NCBI GenBank assembly: GCA_036937835.1
Contig: CM072863.1
Coordinates: 17,730,501 to 17,794,500, forward strand
From: Pampus argenteus
Taxonomy: Eukaryota > Chordata > Actinopteri > Scombriformes > Stromateidae
Direction of reading: 5' to 3'
DNA length: 64,000 nucleotides
The notes under the pieces are model-generated. The model was not told the origin of the DNA, ran no database searches, and was given only the letters and a program-made list of their open reading frames with translations. Made by a program: the position numbers and the translations under genes. Below, piece after piece: positions 33,585-45,344 of this stretch (position 1 is the stretch's first letter; each line of letters opens with the position of its first letter).

Positions 33585-34920
33585 TAAAAGTGATTTATAT
33601 ATTATTAATTTTGTTATAAAGAGAAAGTCACTATTGAATATTTGTGACCACTAATGTCAACACTACGGTATATTGCTGTAATGTACCTTTACATGAATAC
33701 TGAATGACTTACTTGTCTTTTAATACCCACATTTCATATCAATACTGAAATCTATTTCATCATATTAAACATAACCTATAGTATCAAATTAATTCACAGT
33801 GATAATATATGCTGTAAATCAGTAAACCTCTCCATTTGGTTTAATGTGTTTTCTTGACTATTCACTCGTTGAATGTACCTCTTGACCACAAAAATGTATT
33901 CAGGGGATTTTGCCAAAGATTAATAGGCTCAATGTGAAATCATTTCATTCTCTGACTCAGTAACAGTAGGCACCTTAACGGTGTCTTTGACTTTGTGAAT
34001 TATCCACAGCTCAGCCTTTGTAATTTTTAACTTGTTCCTCTGGCTGTTTGCTTTATCCCAGTCAAGAAGCAGACTACAAGTGTTAAGGTCCTGACATGCA
34101 AGATCAAAGACTGTCTAGACTCATAACTACTATGCTGTCAGAGTAAACCATAGAGCCGCCTGACATTTTGTCGAGATAAAACAGGCACGTCACGATCCAG
34201 AATCAAATAGAAATTTGCCAAAAGTGTGTGGCTGAAGTTGGAGATAAGGAATCAAAGTTGAGCTGGCACCAGTTGAGCCACTGATGGGGCTGGGAAAGGT
34301 GACGCTAGCAGAGCTACTATCACTTATTCCCAGTACAGGCTAATCTAATCAGTTGTATTACAGTAAAGACAGACTGGAGGTGAAGGTGTATAGACGCCAG
34401 AAGCCCAACACTCCAGAGATTAAACTCACCTCGCAGACGAGACTGGAGACAATAGGAAAGAATATTAAAGCAGCACTTACACTGAGACTAAAGCTATTTG
34501 GAGAAGATATACTGTATATTGGAGTTTTATTTAATCTTAATATCAGCATCAAGTTATTACTTATATCATCTATTTCCCCCCCAGAATGTCCCTCTTTTCT
34601 AATAGCTGTTGATTCACATCTTAAAATGCTTAAACACCAGGCCTGTTTTTCTCCCCATAGGAATTTCCTCCTGTGCTCTGTTCTTGTTGACACACATTTG
34701 TTTGTGGTGGGACAGGGAGGAGAGAGGAGGGCGAGGTGAGGCAAGGAAACCATCATACCCCCTTCCGAGATGGACAAGCCCCTATTATCCCCTCATCCAC
34801 CTCCCTCCTCCTTCTCTGAGTGGGGGCTCATAATTGGACCTTTGTGCTGTGTGTGAATTCTTCGCCTGCACACACTTTCCCAGACTGTGTCCGGCCACCA
34901 AACAGATGGGGTCTGTATGC
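33585..34920. other. Intergenic, nothing recognised
   Basis: AT-rich to about 34500. A pair of fully overlapping frames of 128 and 139 residues on opposite strands at 34353-34777 has no features and is regarded as chance. Confidence 0.4.
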
Positions 34921-34925
34921 AAAGG

Positions 34926-34994
34926 ACACACACACACACACACACACATGCCGCCTTGCAAACATCCACACACACACACACACACACACACACA
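34926..34994. repeat. Compound (CA)n microsatellite
   Basis: Two CA runs (34926-34948 and 34967-34994) separated by 18 bp of unique sequence. Confidence 0.95.
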
Positions 34995-35039
34995 GTGCGT
35001 CCATGGGACATGTCACACACCCATGCCAGACCCTTCTCA

Positions 35040-35300
35040 TGCCCCATTAATAAAAAAAAAATCGTAGCACAATAACAAGAGAAGTTTGAAGAGCTCTCTG
35101 CCCCTGCAAGGAGGCCCTGCACTCCTGAATCTGTTGCTCTGAAACGCACAGAACATTCAATAATGTTTTTGTAACTGGGACGTTTGAAGTCATTGAGGGA
35201 GAATGCATCATTTTTGGGAAAAGGGAGCGAGAGAAAGGCATTGGCCAAAGGTCTATTGTTTGGTCTTTCCTTGTCTTTGTTCACATTATTGAACATTGTG
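35040..35300. promoter_or_regulatory. Candidate conserved non-coding element
   Basis: Repeat-free block with several SOX/HMG-like sites (ACATTCAATAATG, GGTCTATTGTTTGG, GAACATTGTGG) that occur near both ends. Composition suggests an enhancer. Not verified. Confidence 0.3.
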
Positions 35301-35304
35301 GTAA

Positions 35305-37740
35305 GTAGCATGGCTTAGAAGAAAGCAACATATTGCCAAGGCAACCAGAGCCTGTAATTGTCTGTTAGTACTTTAGAGTTTGCAGCTGCACAGACTCTTC
35401 TCTGAAAGAGCCCTGTTTTGGCCATTGGTGATAAAGGCAAGGAGAAGGAGTTGGGGCAGGGGGTAGGTAGTGTGTGTGTGTGTGTGTGTGTGTGCATATG
35501 TGTGTCTGTATGTGTGTTGATGAGGGGCCTCCCACTCTTTCTGTCTTTAAGAGGTATCAAGAGTTCTGCAGCTTTTGTCTCTACACCTACTTCCTAATTT
35601 CTTCGGTTTGTTTCTGCCGCTCACTCACTTTCCCACCAAATCCTTCACTTTGTCACCACCTCTGCCGCATGCCAGCTTTACTCTTTTCACTCATTCTGTC
35701 ATTCACTCCTCCTGTGTTTCTCGCTCCCCCCCCCTTTCTCTCTCTCTCTGTCTCTCTCTCTTTCTCTGTCAGGTACCTCTGCATGTGAAGAGATAACCAT
35801 GCGTTGTACAGACGATTTGCTCTGTAAGTCAGCCACTTGTTAGGTTGTCGGATCTGCTTCATTTGGACACTCCTATCCGTCAGCAAACAAGCTCTGCGAT
35901 CCATATCTCCTGAGCCACACTGAGTTCATTTTGTATCAGCACAGCGACAGGAAAAACACAACCTTTTCATGGTGAATACCTATATTATGATCTTTAGCAA
36001 CAAGAGAATATGATTTATGTCTCAAGGCAGATATCCGATAGCAGCAAATTTTTGATTTGTATGTAAGAGACAGAGACAAATTATACAGCAGTGCAGAAAA
36101 AAAGGAGTGTTTGTAGCTGTGTGCTAACTTGTCTGTCTCCTTAAAGCATTTATGCTTCATGACAAATAGGAAACAGCTTTGCCAGCGTTTCACAAAGACT
36201 ACGTCTGCTTCCCGTCATTTAGGAGCAGGACAAATTGAAGCAGGGCACTTTCCAAATTCAAAGCAAACAACATGATGGATTCTGGCAGGGATTTCCTCCA
36301 AATCAATAGTCATGCTTTTTTGGATGGAATGTAGCTGGAACATCTGCTGCCTGAGGTCTGACTAACAGGTGCCACGGAGCGGCACAGTGTCGTGAGAACA
36401 CAGAATCCGCTGGGAGCAGGGCAAGGCCAGGTGCTCCATGGCCGGGTTCATCCATGGGGGGGGGGGGGTCCACTTTATTAAACCAAGCAGAATTGTAAAC
36501 TCCAGGACAGACAAGAGTTTAACATAAGGCCAGCTCGCCCACGCAGGCTAACATTGCTGCATGAGACTGGTTACTCACCAAGCTTCTTCTGACTCCTACA
36601 TATCCCTGTCTGTCACAACAACCACTGGAAATGTGGAATATGTGGAGGAAAAATACTGAAACATTTGCAGGAAAATAGTTTTTGTACGTCTACATACTCT
36701 GCATACTAGAGGGAAATATGCAGAGAGAAAACTATTTAGGGGGGAAAAATAACTGAAACAACACTTCAGCCAGAAATGTTTGTTTTTCCCATTTTGGCGG
36801 TATTGACATAGCTGTTCCTTCGTTCCGGCCTGTCCTGTCTTTTCACAAACACACCCAGGTGCATGTTGGAAGTGCATCAGCCAGCCAACCTTGTCGCTGC
36901 AAGCCTTCACCACGGCAACAAGCCCAGAGGAATTGATGATTTTCAACACATCACTCTTGGGGAGAGTGTAGATTGCTGACTATGGGGACTGCAAGGTGTG
37001 TCTATGTCAAAGAAAAGACCATTACACACAAAATGAAGATTAAATACTGGGTTATCATGTAGGAGCGTTCAAACAACCCTTGCCTGTTCCCCCCAAAACT
37101 TAATGTATTCCGACATGCTGAGCAAATCCTTTTTGTTAATTTGGGTTTTGGTGCCAAAAAAGTGGTGTGATATTTCACTGAGAGGGGAGAATTGTAAAGT
37201 CCAGCTGTTGTGTTTGACAGCTTTAGGGCACAGCTGGTCTTGGTCTGTTCATATGTGTGAGTGGGTGTGTGAGTGTGTGGCTGATATGCGCGTACAAGTG
37301 TGCATTACTTATCCAGGGGCTCATATGTGTTAAGTCCATTTACTTTAATTTGGCTAAATTGTTAATAGCTGACATCATGAATGACAAATGACATGCATGA
37401 CGTTCACCAATTAATTATGCCGTTGAAATGATATGTGTTTGGGTTGGGAAAGACTAAATAGAGCAATGAGGTGTGAAATATTGAGATGGAGATATAAAAG
37501 CACTGTATGAAATTCATCATCACCTGCGTGCACCTCTGGGCAAGGACTATTACTACTGCAGAATAGAATATAGGAACAATGTAATTATGGATATTTGATT
37601 CACCCAGGAAGATTTTAAAGACAACCTTCTCTAACAATGTTTGCTTTTCATCAACCCTTTTTCCTCTTGCTCCAACCTATGGGACTGAATATGGGATGAA
37701 TAGAGGAAGCAGGGTCCTTGTCCCCTGGGTGTGGTGGTGA
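35305..37740. other. Intergenic with (GT)n, CT-rich and poly-G tracts; possible CNE 36200-36600
   Basis: It includes (GT)n at 35470-35494, CT-rich text at 35735-35770 and poly-G at 36456-36468. The flanks of the poly-G run are GC-balanced and may be constrained. No gene is recognised. Confidence 0.35.
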
Positions 37741-37754
37741 GCTAGATAAGCCGA

Positions 37755-37870
37755 GCTCTCCTCTCCTCTCCTCTCCTCTCCTCTCCTCTCCTCTCCTCTC
37801 CTCTCCTCTCCTCTCCTCTCCTCTCCTCTCCTCTCCTCTCCTCTCCTCTCCTCTCCTCTCCTCTCCTCTC
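37755..37870. repeat. (CTCTC)n pentanucleotide array, 116 bp
   Basis: About 23 perfect CTCTC units followed by a C run. Pure pyrimidine on the plus strand, open in several frames but not coding. It is the second pure purine/pyrimidine pentamer array in the desert, 11 kb from the first and with the purine strand opposite. Confidence 0.98.
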
Positions 37871-38089
37871 CCCCCCATTGTTCTCGGATCTCCTTCTTAT
37901 CTGATTGGGCATCCACTCACTCCTATTTGCAATTCTAATGAAAATCAGACACCTGCCCTGCCAACCTTCGCCCCTCTCTGCAGATCTCTGCCACAACAAC
38001 AAGGAAAAATAAAACGGAAAAAATAGGCAGGGGAGGAAAAACCAGTGAGGTGAAGAGAGTGGGAGAGAGAGCTCCTATCAGAAGAGGGA

Positions 38090-38350
38090 TATTATGTTAC
38101 TGCTGGACTGGTAGATTGGATTGTCAGATGGCCCAGCAACAGGAGAAAAAAAAGGTCTCTTTCATTCCGGGTTGCTACGACAGAGGTCCTCTCACACGGT
38201 GAAAGAATCAGGATATGATGTTGGCTGTCAGACCAGTCTGGGACCTAATCACCCCCGTGGGAGGTCTAACATCAGGGGGTGATCCTGGCCTCTGTCATCT
38301 CATTCCGTGTTGGAGGTGACAGGCTCTAAGGTGACGATGTTATGAAGTCA
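38090..38350. promoter_or_regulatory. Candidate conserved non-coding element with hairpin
   Basis: Repeat-free and GC-balanced. It contains a 9-bp perfect inverted repeat, ATCACCCCC at 38248-38256 and GGGGGTGAT at 38275-38283, with an 18-nt spacer. Candidate regulatory or structured element. Confidence 0.35.
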
Positions 38351-38359
38351 ACACAGATT

Positions 38360-41300
38360 GTAGAGTCATCAACGCTGATATGTATCAAGCAATTGAACAG
38401 GAGCTTGTTTTCAGTTTGGCTTAACCTTTTAGATATCGATCTTCAGAGTGTCATTTCAATTCTGTACCATTAAAGCTTTATTCATGAGCTGGTATCAGGT
38501 GAGGGTGACTGCAAACCATACTATGTTACAAAATGTTTAATACTAATTAAAGACAGCACTCAGAACAACAGTTCACTGTGTATTCTCCCCATTACCTTGC
38601 CTCATCTATCACAACACACAATCTGTACCTTTCCCTGGCCCTCGCTCACTGATAGCCAAAGGTTGAGAGTATCAGCAGCCCTAAATGGGGCCTTAAACTG
38701 CCAGCAGACTAAAGAGAGGAAAAGAAGCAGGTGGGGAAGGAGGGAGGTCAGCATGATGCTATCAGTCCATTACAGACCCCAGAGGACAAAAGCAGCTTCT
38801 CTCCCTTTCAGTCTGGCCTAGTTGTGGCCAATGCAGGGCCACTTCCCTGCGCTCCACATATGGACACCTGGACAAAGAGGCCTTGATGCAGGTGTAAGGA
38901 GGTGCCAGTCATTTGGACTGTTCTCAGCATTTACATTCAGAATTTCCTGCCGCAAAGTGACAAAGCAAATACTGGACAGCATGTAAAAAAAATGGAATAA
39001 GATTCAAATTTACTTCAGCCTTTATTCTAACCAATCCTTTTGTTTGCTTCCCCCCACTAACCCCAGTCCTACTTTGCTGGGACAGAGAGAAATGTTTTTG
39101 ACATGTGTGGGGGGCCCTAGGGGACAGAAAAAACAACACACACCTGTTTTCTCCCCTTTTAATGCCTTCCCCACCCCTGCCCTCCTCTTGGAGCAGCCAT
39201 TGGGACATGGAGAGTGGATTGTACCGGTGCTTAATCCAGATGGGGGCGAGGACAGTGGTATTGTCACCCATTTAGAGGGTGCCAGGGACACGTGGCTCAC
39301 CCTTTAGCACGCTTGAGGGGGTATGGGTGAAGGCAGGCTGCGGGCCGCAGTGGCAGGTGCTATGACGGATGTCCTGTGGAGTGCCAAAGCAAACACAGGA
39401 AAGCGAGGTGGGGTCAGGGTGGGGCAGTCAGCAGGGTAAAGCGGGTATGGGGAGATTAGTGTGCCATGGCCCTGCCCTTTAGAGAAACGAGAAGGGGAGG
39501 GCAAAGAGGGGACAGTGAAAAAGAGAGGTGTCAGGACACAGGGTCACATTCTGCTGCGTCATGCCTCTGTGTTTCCAAGCAAGGTGCTGAATGAATGACC
39601 TCAGAGTAGAGTTCAGTATGAAATAATGCAAGACAAAAAAATGACAAATGTTCAAGCCAGCTCTCATTTCTCAGCCAAACAAAGAGGCCGCATTTGAATG
39701 GCAAGCAACTTTTCACCTCACTCACTTTGAAGTCCAGTTCCAACTTGAGGCAGCAGCGGGAGGAAGTATGAATCAGGTTGAGTTTCACTTGCCTCATGTC
39801 CTCTAATGGCCCACCCAATCACCAGGACATGAGCATTACACAGAACATGTGCACAGGAAGCCTGAAGGTATTGCTGTTACACAACAGAAACTGGATACGC
39901 CTTGTTCGCTAACCTTGGGTCCCTGTCCTGCCCTCAGCCCCCCTCGCACCATTATGAGGGCGACGAAAGAAGGGCACAAAGAAATTTGTTAGCTTCAACC
40001 TATCCTGGACAAAACACTGGTGGGCAGCTCTACGGCTATGAGGACGCGCTTGTGGATAAAAGGTTGCATAAACGATGTGGAGAGTTCGCAAAGCCAGCAA
40101 AAGGTCCTAGACACATCTGGAAAAGTCTTTAATGTTACCGTGGCAATGACACACACGGGGGATGGGGTGTGGAGTTGAGGAGGAGGGGGTTAGCAAGAGC
40201 ACTAGAGAAGCCAAAGGTTACTATGTAGTCTGGGATTTTGATCAGGCACAGGTCTGTGCTGTTGTCCTTGGTGTTAACTTACTGTTGTTTCAACATGGCC
40301 TTGAGTGAGTTTTGGGCCTCAGGGAGACTTTTAGTCCAGTCAAACTCCTTTATTTTTGTTGTTTTGACCCATCTTTCTATGGCTATATCTGGCTATAGCT
40401 ATCTTTCTTGTTGCCTCCCTTTCATTTCCTCACATCAAATTCAAATTCAAATGCTGTACAAATTTTTACGTATGCCAAGACACTGAGGTAGGATGTGAGA
40501 GCGAGGTTCAAACCCTGCCTACTTTTGCCTCTGCACACCTGGCCAATTGCTATGTGAAGTGGGAGCGCTTGTCAGATAATCTTGGGAAGTTACAGAAATT
40601 GAGGTGTGTGTGTGGGGTGGGGGGGGATACTTTGGATCAAGCATACTGACACATTTACTCTATCTTGTATAACTTTGTATCCACAGTGTACTGTTCCAAA
40701 ACCAAATCTGAGATGTCTCATCAACCAAGCAGTACATGAGCGGTAAACATGAGCTGGGGAATGTCTGATAGAAGTTCAGAGGTCAGGATGAAGCATGCCT
40801 TGGCAGGGACAGAGGGACATAGCCACCTGGTCATCTGGGTTAATTATAAATGAGGCAGGCCGCGAGGGGGGAAGATGAGCTGGACAGCTGTCTCTCCAGA
40901 CACACATATAAACACACACACACACACACACACACTCAGGATCACAGCCCATATGCACGGTCCGCTCCGCTGAGCACCACATCCCAGGGGCCTATCATGG
41001 CTGAAAAGCTCTCCGCCGCAGCCAGGTGGAACTGGGGAAAAGTTCACTATCACAGCCGCCAAACTCCTTTTCACTTGCTCTCTCTCTCTCCGTCTCTGTT
41101 TCTCTCTTAGAGCCTCCCACGGAAATACAAGATGAAATATGTTCCTTGGGTTTGTCTACTGTAATTCTCTGGTATTCTCATGACTATCCTGATAGGAAAT
41201 AAACCACAGAGGTCCTTTGGAACAGTGAGGTTTCTGATTCACCAAGAGTTAGACATTCTTAATTGGTCAATGTAATGAGCAGAGCAGAGTTCAATGTTCA

Positions 41301-43040
41301 AGAGGTGAAATTCTTATTGTCCAGTTGGAGAAATTCAGTCTTTTGTCAAAAGGATCACATCAATCAGTGTAGTGTAGTGTAATATATTTAAGGGGACTTC
41401 TGTATCTGCTTGTCCCTAGACCAGTCGCAGATAAACAAACATTCAGGATGTTCATAAGTGAGCCTCCTCCATTCAAAATAGCAATTTGTCACCACCTCCC
41501 CACATCGGTGCCCATGGGGCTATGTACTAATAGGCACTGCTCCGTTTAATTGTGAAATAAGTGTTTCTCCATGCACAGGCAGCAATCCGAAACCCCATAG
41601 GTGGAACTGACGGCGGGACACACACCAGCACACACATACAGTCAGATCATGATGTGATAACAAGCCGCGCTGCAACAGAAAGACAGGATGCAGGAGTACA
41701 TTGTCTACAGAGACAGATGAGAGAAGAAAAAAAAAAGCAAAGCAACAGGAGGAGATGAGAAATGGTAAAGGTGAAGGTAAAGGGGGGAAAGTGACTAATA
41801 GGGATACGTGTTGAAGAGACACCAAGAAAAGTGAGATGTATGAAATTGAAATTAAGCAAGAAATGGAGTAGTGGGTGATCATTTGCCAAAGAGACTGATA
41901 CCAGTTGTATGTCTCCCTCAAAGGTTATGAAACTGGACACAAACTGGATTATGATTATCACTCATATTCAGCACCTGTGTTTTTCCTTGATAATATTTCA
42001 TTGGCTGAGTGTTGATGGGGTAAAATGATGAGGCTGATTATTTTTTTTGCTGATCCCGTATATAAAGCAATGCGCTGCTTGAGACATCAGACACACAGCC
42101 ACTGAAACATTATACTGTAGTCCCAGCTGATAGCAAGCTACATGAAATATGACTTGTTTTCCTTTGCCAGATACAAGAGATCTAGAACACAGACGAAGAG
42201 TTGAGCTCGAGCTTTTGTGGAGGCATTGTCCAAAAAAGCGCTGACAGCAGAGAAACAGTCCCTGCCAAGAAAAAGCTTTACTGTATGTGAGTGTCCAGTC
42301 ACTGGAAAACCTATTGCAGTAAACTGAGTAATTCTGGCAGGGGCTGTCTTTTCACTTAGGAAAGCCATAAGAATACAAGCCCTAAGCAGAATTCCTCCCC
42401 TGACACCCATATATGAGATAGCAAAGACGGCACTGTGTTTGAAATAAACACAGAACCTGTGTCCACTGGGCACAATAAGAATGATGCTGGCTAAATCACA
42501 CTCACAGAGACACGAGAATACTCTCTTATTGTTGCAAACAAGTGCGTATGTCAGTTCTGTGCTGGTTATAAAAAAGGGGAAAAAAAGGCTCGTTGAAGGA
42601 CACAACATTTTAATATGATACTTTTCCTCCAACCTTCTCATAGCTCATTCATTTTTTTTTTTGTCATACCAATCTGCTTCTTTTGAATTCATATCCATAT
42701 GAATCAGCACACTTCACTTCTAATATTGTTTGTCAGATCCAAGCAGAGCAAGCACATCCTTTTAGCCTTTCATCTCTTACCCCACAATGACAGCTGGGGG
42801 CAACCCACTTCTTCTCACAGGCATCTGCCTTTGAGAAACAGCAATGTCACCTGTCACTCACGAGCTCCATTAAATCAATCAGGGCCCCCAGGAGATCTGA
42901 TTAGGTGGGCCTGCCAGCATTTAACTCACTAAGAAAATGAAATGCCCTGCTGTTGTCCCTGCTTATCGTAGCTGAAACCTGCTGTCAACAGTGCGCAGAA
43001 GTTGACCAGAGATGCAAGATGGATGGAGAGTCTCATGTAG
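38360..43040. other. Intergenic, several microsatellites, no gene recognised
   Basis: It contains (CA)n at 40912-40935, a poly-G run at 40619-40626 and TCTC-rich text near 41080. The longest frame, 167 residues at 42138-42641 on the minus strand, has no domain, signal peptide or splice partner. Patches around 39030-39330 are GC-balanced and might be constrained. Confidence 0.35.
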
Positions 43041-43046
43041 AGATGT

Positions 43047-43090
43047 AGATAGATAGATAGATAGATAGATAGATATACTTTATTAATGTA
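43047..43090. repeat. (GATA)n microsatellite with TACTTTATTAATG tail
   Basis: Seven GATA units followed by TATACTTTATTAATG. In fish genomes (GATA)n next to TACTTTATT often marks the end of a truncated retroelement. Here too little remains to assign a family. Confidence 0.6.
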
Positions 43091-43094
43091 TGTA

Positions 43095-45310
43095 GTTTTC
43101 ATTGATACATTCAGTCATTTTGTAAAAATCTGCAGTAAATTAGTGACAAACTTATGAAAGTGCAGCAACTGATGAAATGTATACAGTCTGTTCCTGAATT
43201 CAGAAAACATATGTACTGGTGAAGTTCATTTCAGCAAGTTTTTGAATTGCACCAAGCAGGGGAGGTCTTCTTTCACTGTCCCTGCACTACCAACTACTAC
43301 TTACTAAAGTGCACAATATAAACTCTTTAATCTCTCTATTAAAACATAACTTTGAAAATCAACACTTTGTGTACTTCTCTGTTTGAGACAGAGCTTTTGC
43401 TGATCAGAGCAGCTGGCCTTGGTCTTAATTCACCCAGCTACAGCATCCACCCACAGCCAAACAAAGCAAAAGTGCCGATCAGCTGCAAGTTGAGCCCAGC
43501 TGTTGCTGGGGCTGGGAGACATGGAGCAAAGTGTAGGGTGGGGTGGCAACTAAATGTCCAATGCAGGGAGAAGGGAAGGGTGGCGGTAAGGTGGCGACGG
43601 TGGTAAGGTGGTGGTGGCGGAGGGAGTGCAGAAAGGGAATACAGGAGATGGAGAGGATCAGACAGGAGTGTTGGATGAGGGATCAGGTGATGTTTGGCCA
43701 AGGCCTGAGGAAGTATCATATGCAACACATTCATGTGAGAAGGTTACTCTAGGCTGAGGCAGCCCGCTTGGATCACAGGCCTCAGGAAACGCTGAGGGAA
43801 ACACATACACAAGACCACGTAGGCAAATACACACATGTGCACACAAACACGGACAGATAAACACTCTCTCCTCACATTCACACACAAACATTCAAAGATG
43901 GAAACAGGCACCGAATCACATTCTCAGCAAAAGTCCCGTTTGCCAGCGCATACACACTCATTGATTAATCCATTTGGCCTAGCACAAACACAAAAGCTTC
44001 TAACAGCTGACTGATGAAAATGAAGTGCTCCACCCAAACAAAGCTTAACAGGCCACAATCAGTTCAATAGTCTGCTGTCCCCATGCAGGAGCCCTGCAAT
44101 ATGTGCACAAAGATACTGAACGTTCATTTATAATCTCATCAAAACAGACATTAGTCACTCATATGATTGCAAATATTTCAGCAGTGAATAACAAGATAAT
44201 ATAAACCAGAAGTCTCTGGGAAGACAATAGAAACATTTGGCATATCAGAAGATTGTCATATGATACAGGAAGAATCCCATTAATCATGTATGTCAGCTCA
44301 TATGCATCATTCATCACCATTCATCTTTCCAAAAGATGAAAAGAACACATTCTGTTTTAGCTAGACTCTTCCATGCATCCATCCATATTGAACTTAAGTG
44401 CCTATATTGTGCCTCTATTATAAAGATAATTCAGCAAATCTCACAGAACCCTTCTCTTGGTCGAAATGCACAATCAGCAGGTGGTGGCCTAGAAATTGAC
44501 ATCTGAGTGAGATGTGATCACAGATAGTCCTCCCTCTCTATTCCACCTGGAGCTGGCCCGACACTCGTGACTGACAGCGCTGCTCTTAATAATTCATCCG
44601 GTCCTGGGTGTCTGAAGGTCAGGAGATCATCAGCTTTGGCTTGGGCGCTAAGGAGAGGTGGCACTGTCATCAAATATTTATTGACCTGCTGTACTCCCAA
44701 TACATTCTCAAAATACACAATCTCCTCCACTAAACACGGCACAGATTTGCACCCAGCAGCTTCACCGGAATAGCACAATAGTGTGTATGTGTGTTGCATG
44801 TGTATGTGTGTTGTTGCTTTGCTTTGCTTTAAGCACATATGGATTTGGAGTCAGTCAACAGATATAACTGATGATAGCAGTTAGCGTTATCCTTTAATGG
44901 TATATCCAGATGTCAAATAGCACTGAATGTGCACACACTTTCTGCAAACATTACAAGGCTGTTATTCCACTATGTAGTAATGCTAAAGTAAGCCTTATGT
45001 CTTATGTGAGGGTATGGCCTTGCTTTCAATTTAGCTTGGGTGCATGCAAGAGATGTAGCTGCAAATGAAAGGGCATGGCTCAAGTCTGCAAGTTTCTAAA
45101 TTGCAAACATAAAATGACAAAGTACTGACTGTGCCGTTTTTATGCATTTCATAAAGTCTTAATGACAAGTGAGATGATTATAGTTCAACTGAAGTCTTGG
45201 GGAAAGCTGTAGGTTATTTTTGATAAAGAAAATAAGTAAAATAGTAGCTTAGACAAAATATGTGCTTTCTGCTCTCCAGTTTTCCAGCACTTGGATTCAT
45301 ATATATATAG
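43095..45310. other. Intergenic, nothing recognised
   Basis: It contains GGTGG/GGCGG-rich text at 43575-43625 and CA-rich text at 43800-43885. No gene is found. Confidence 0.35.
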
Positions 45311-45319
45311 GTTTTCAGC

Positions 45320-45343
45320 AAAAAAAAAAAAAAAAAAAAAAAA
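45320..45343 (+). repeat. Poly-A run of 24 nt
   Basis: Uninterrupted A tract. It could be a retroposition tail, but no element is recognised upstream and no target duplication was found. Confidence 0.9.
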
Positions 45344-45344
45344 G

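Noticed and set aside
34353..34777. Overlapping frames of 128 (plus) and 139 (minus) codons
   Set aside because: Complete overlap on opposite strands with no family features suggests chance.
34793..35311. 172-codon open frame on the minus strand
   Set aside because: Much of it is translated (CA)n/(GT)n microsatellite (Cys-Val runs). Not a gene.
37651..38026. Overlapping Arg-Glu-rich and Leu-Ser-rich frames
   Set aside because: Translations of the CTCTC array.
42138..42641. 167-codon frame on the minus strand
   Set aside because: No domain, signal peptide or conserved pattern; no support beyond length.
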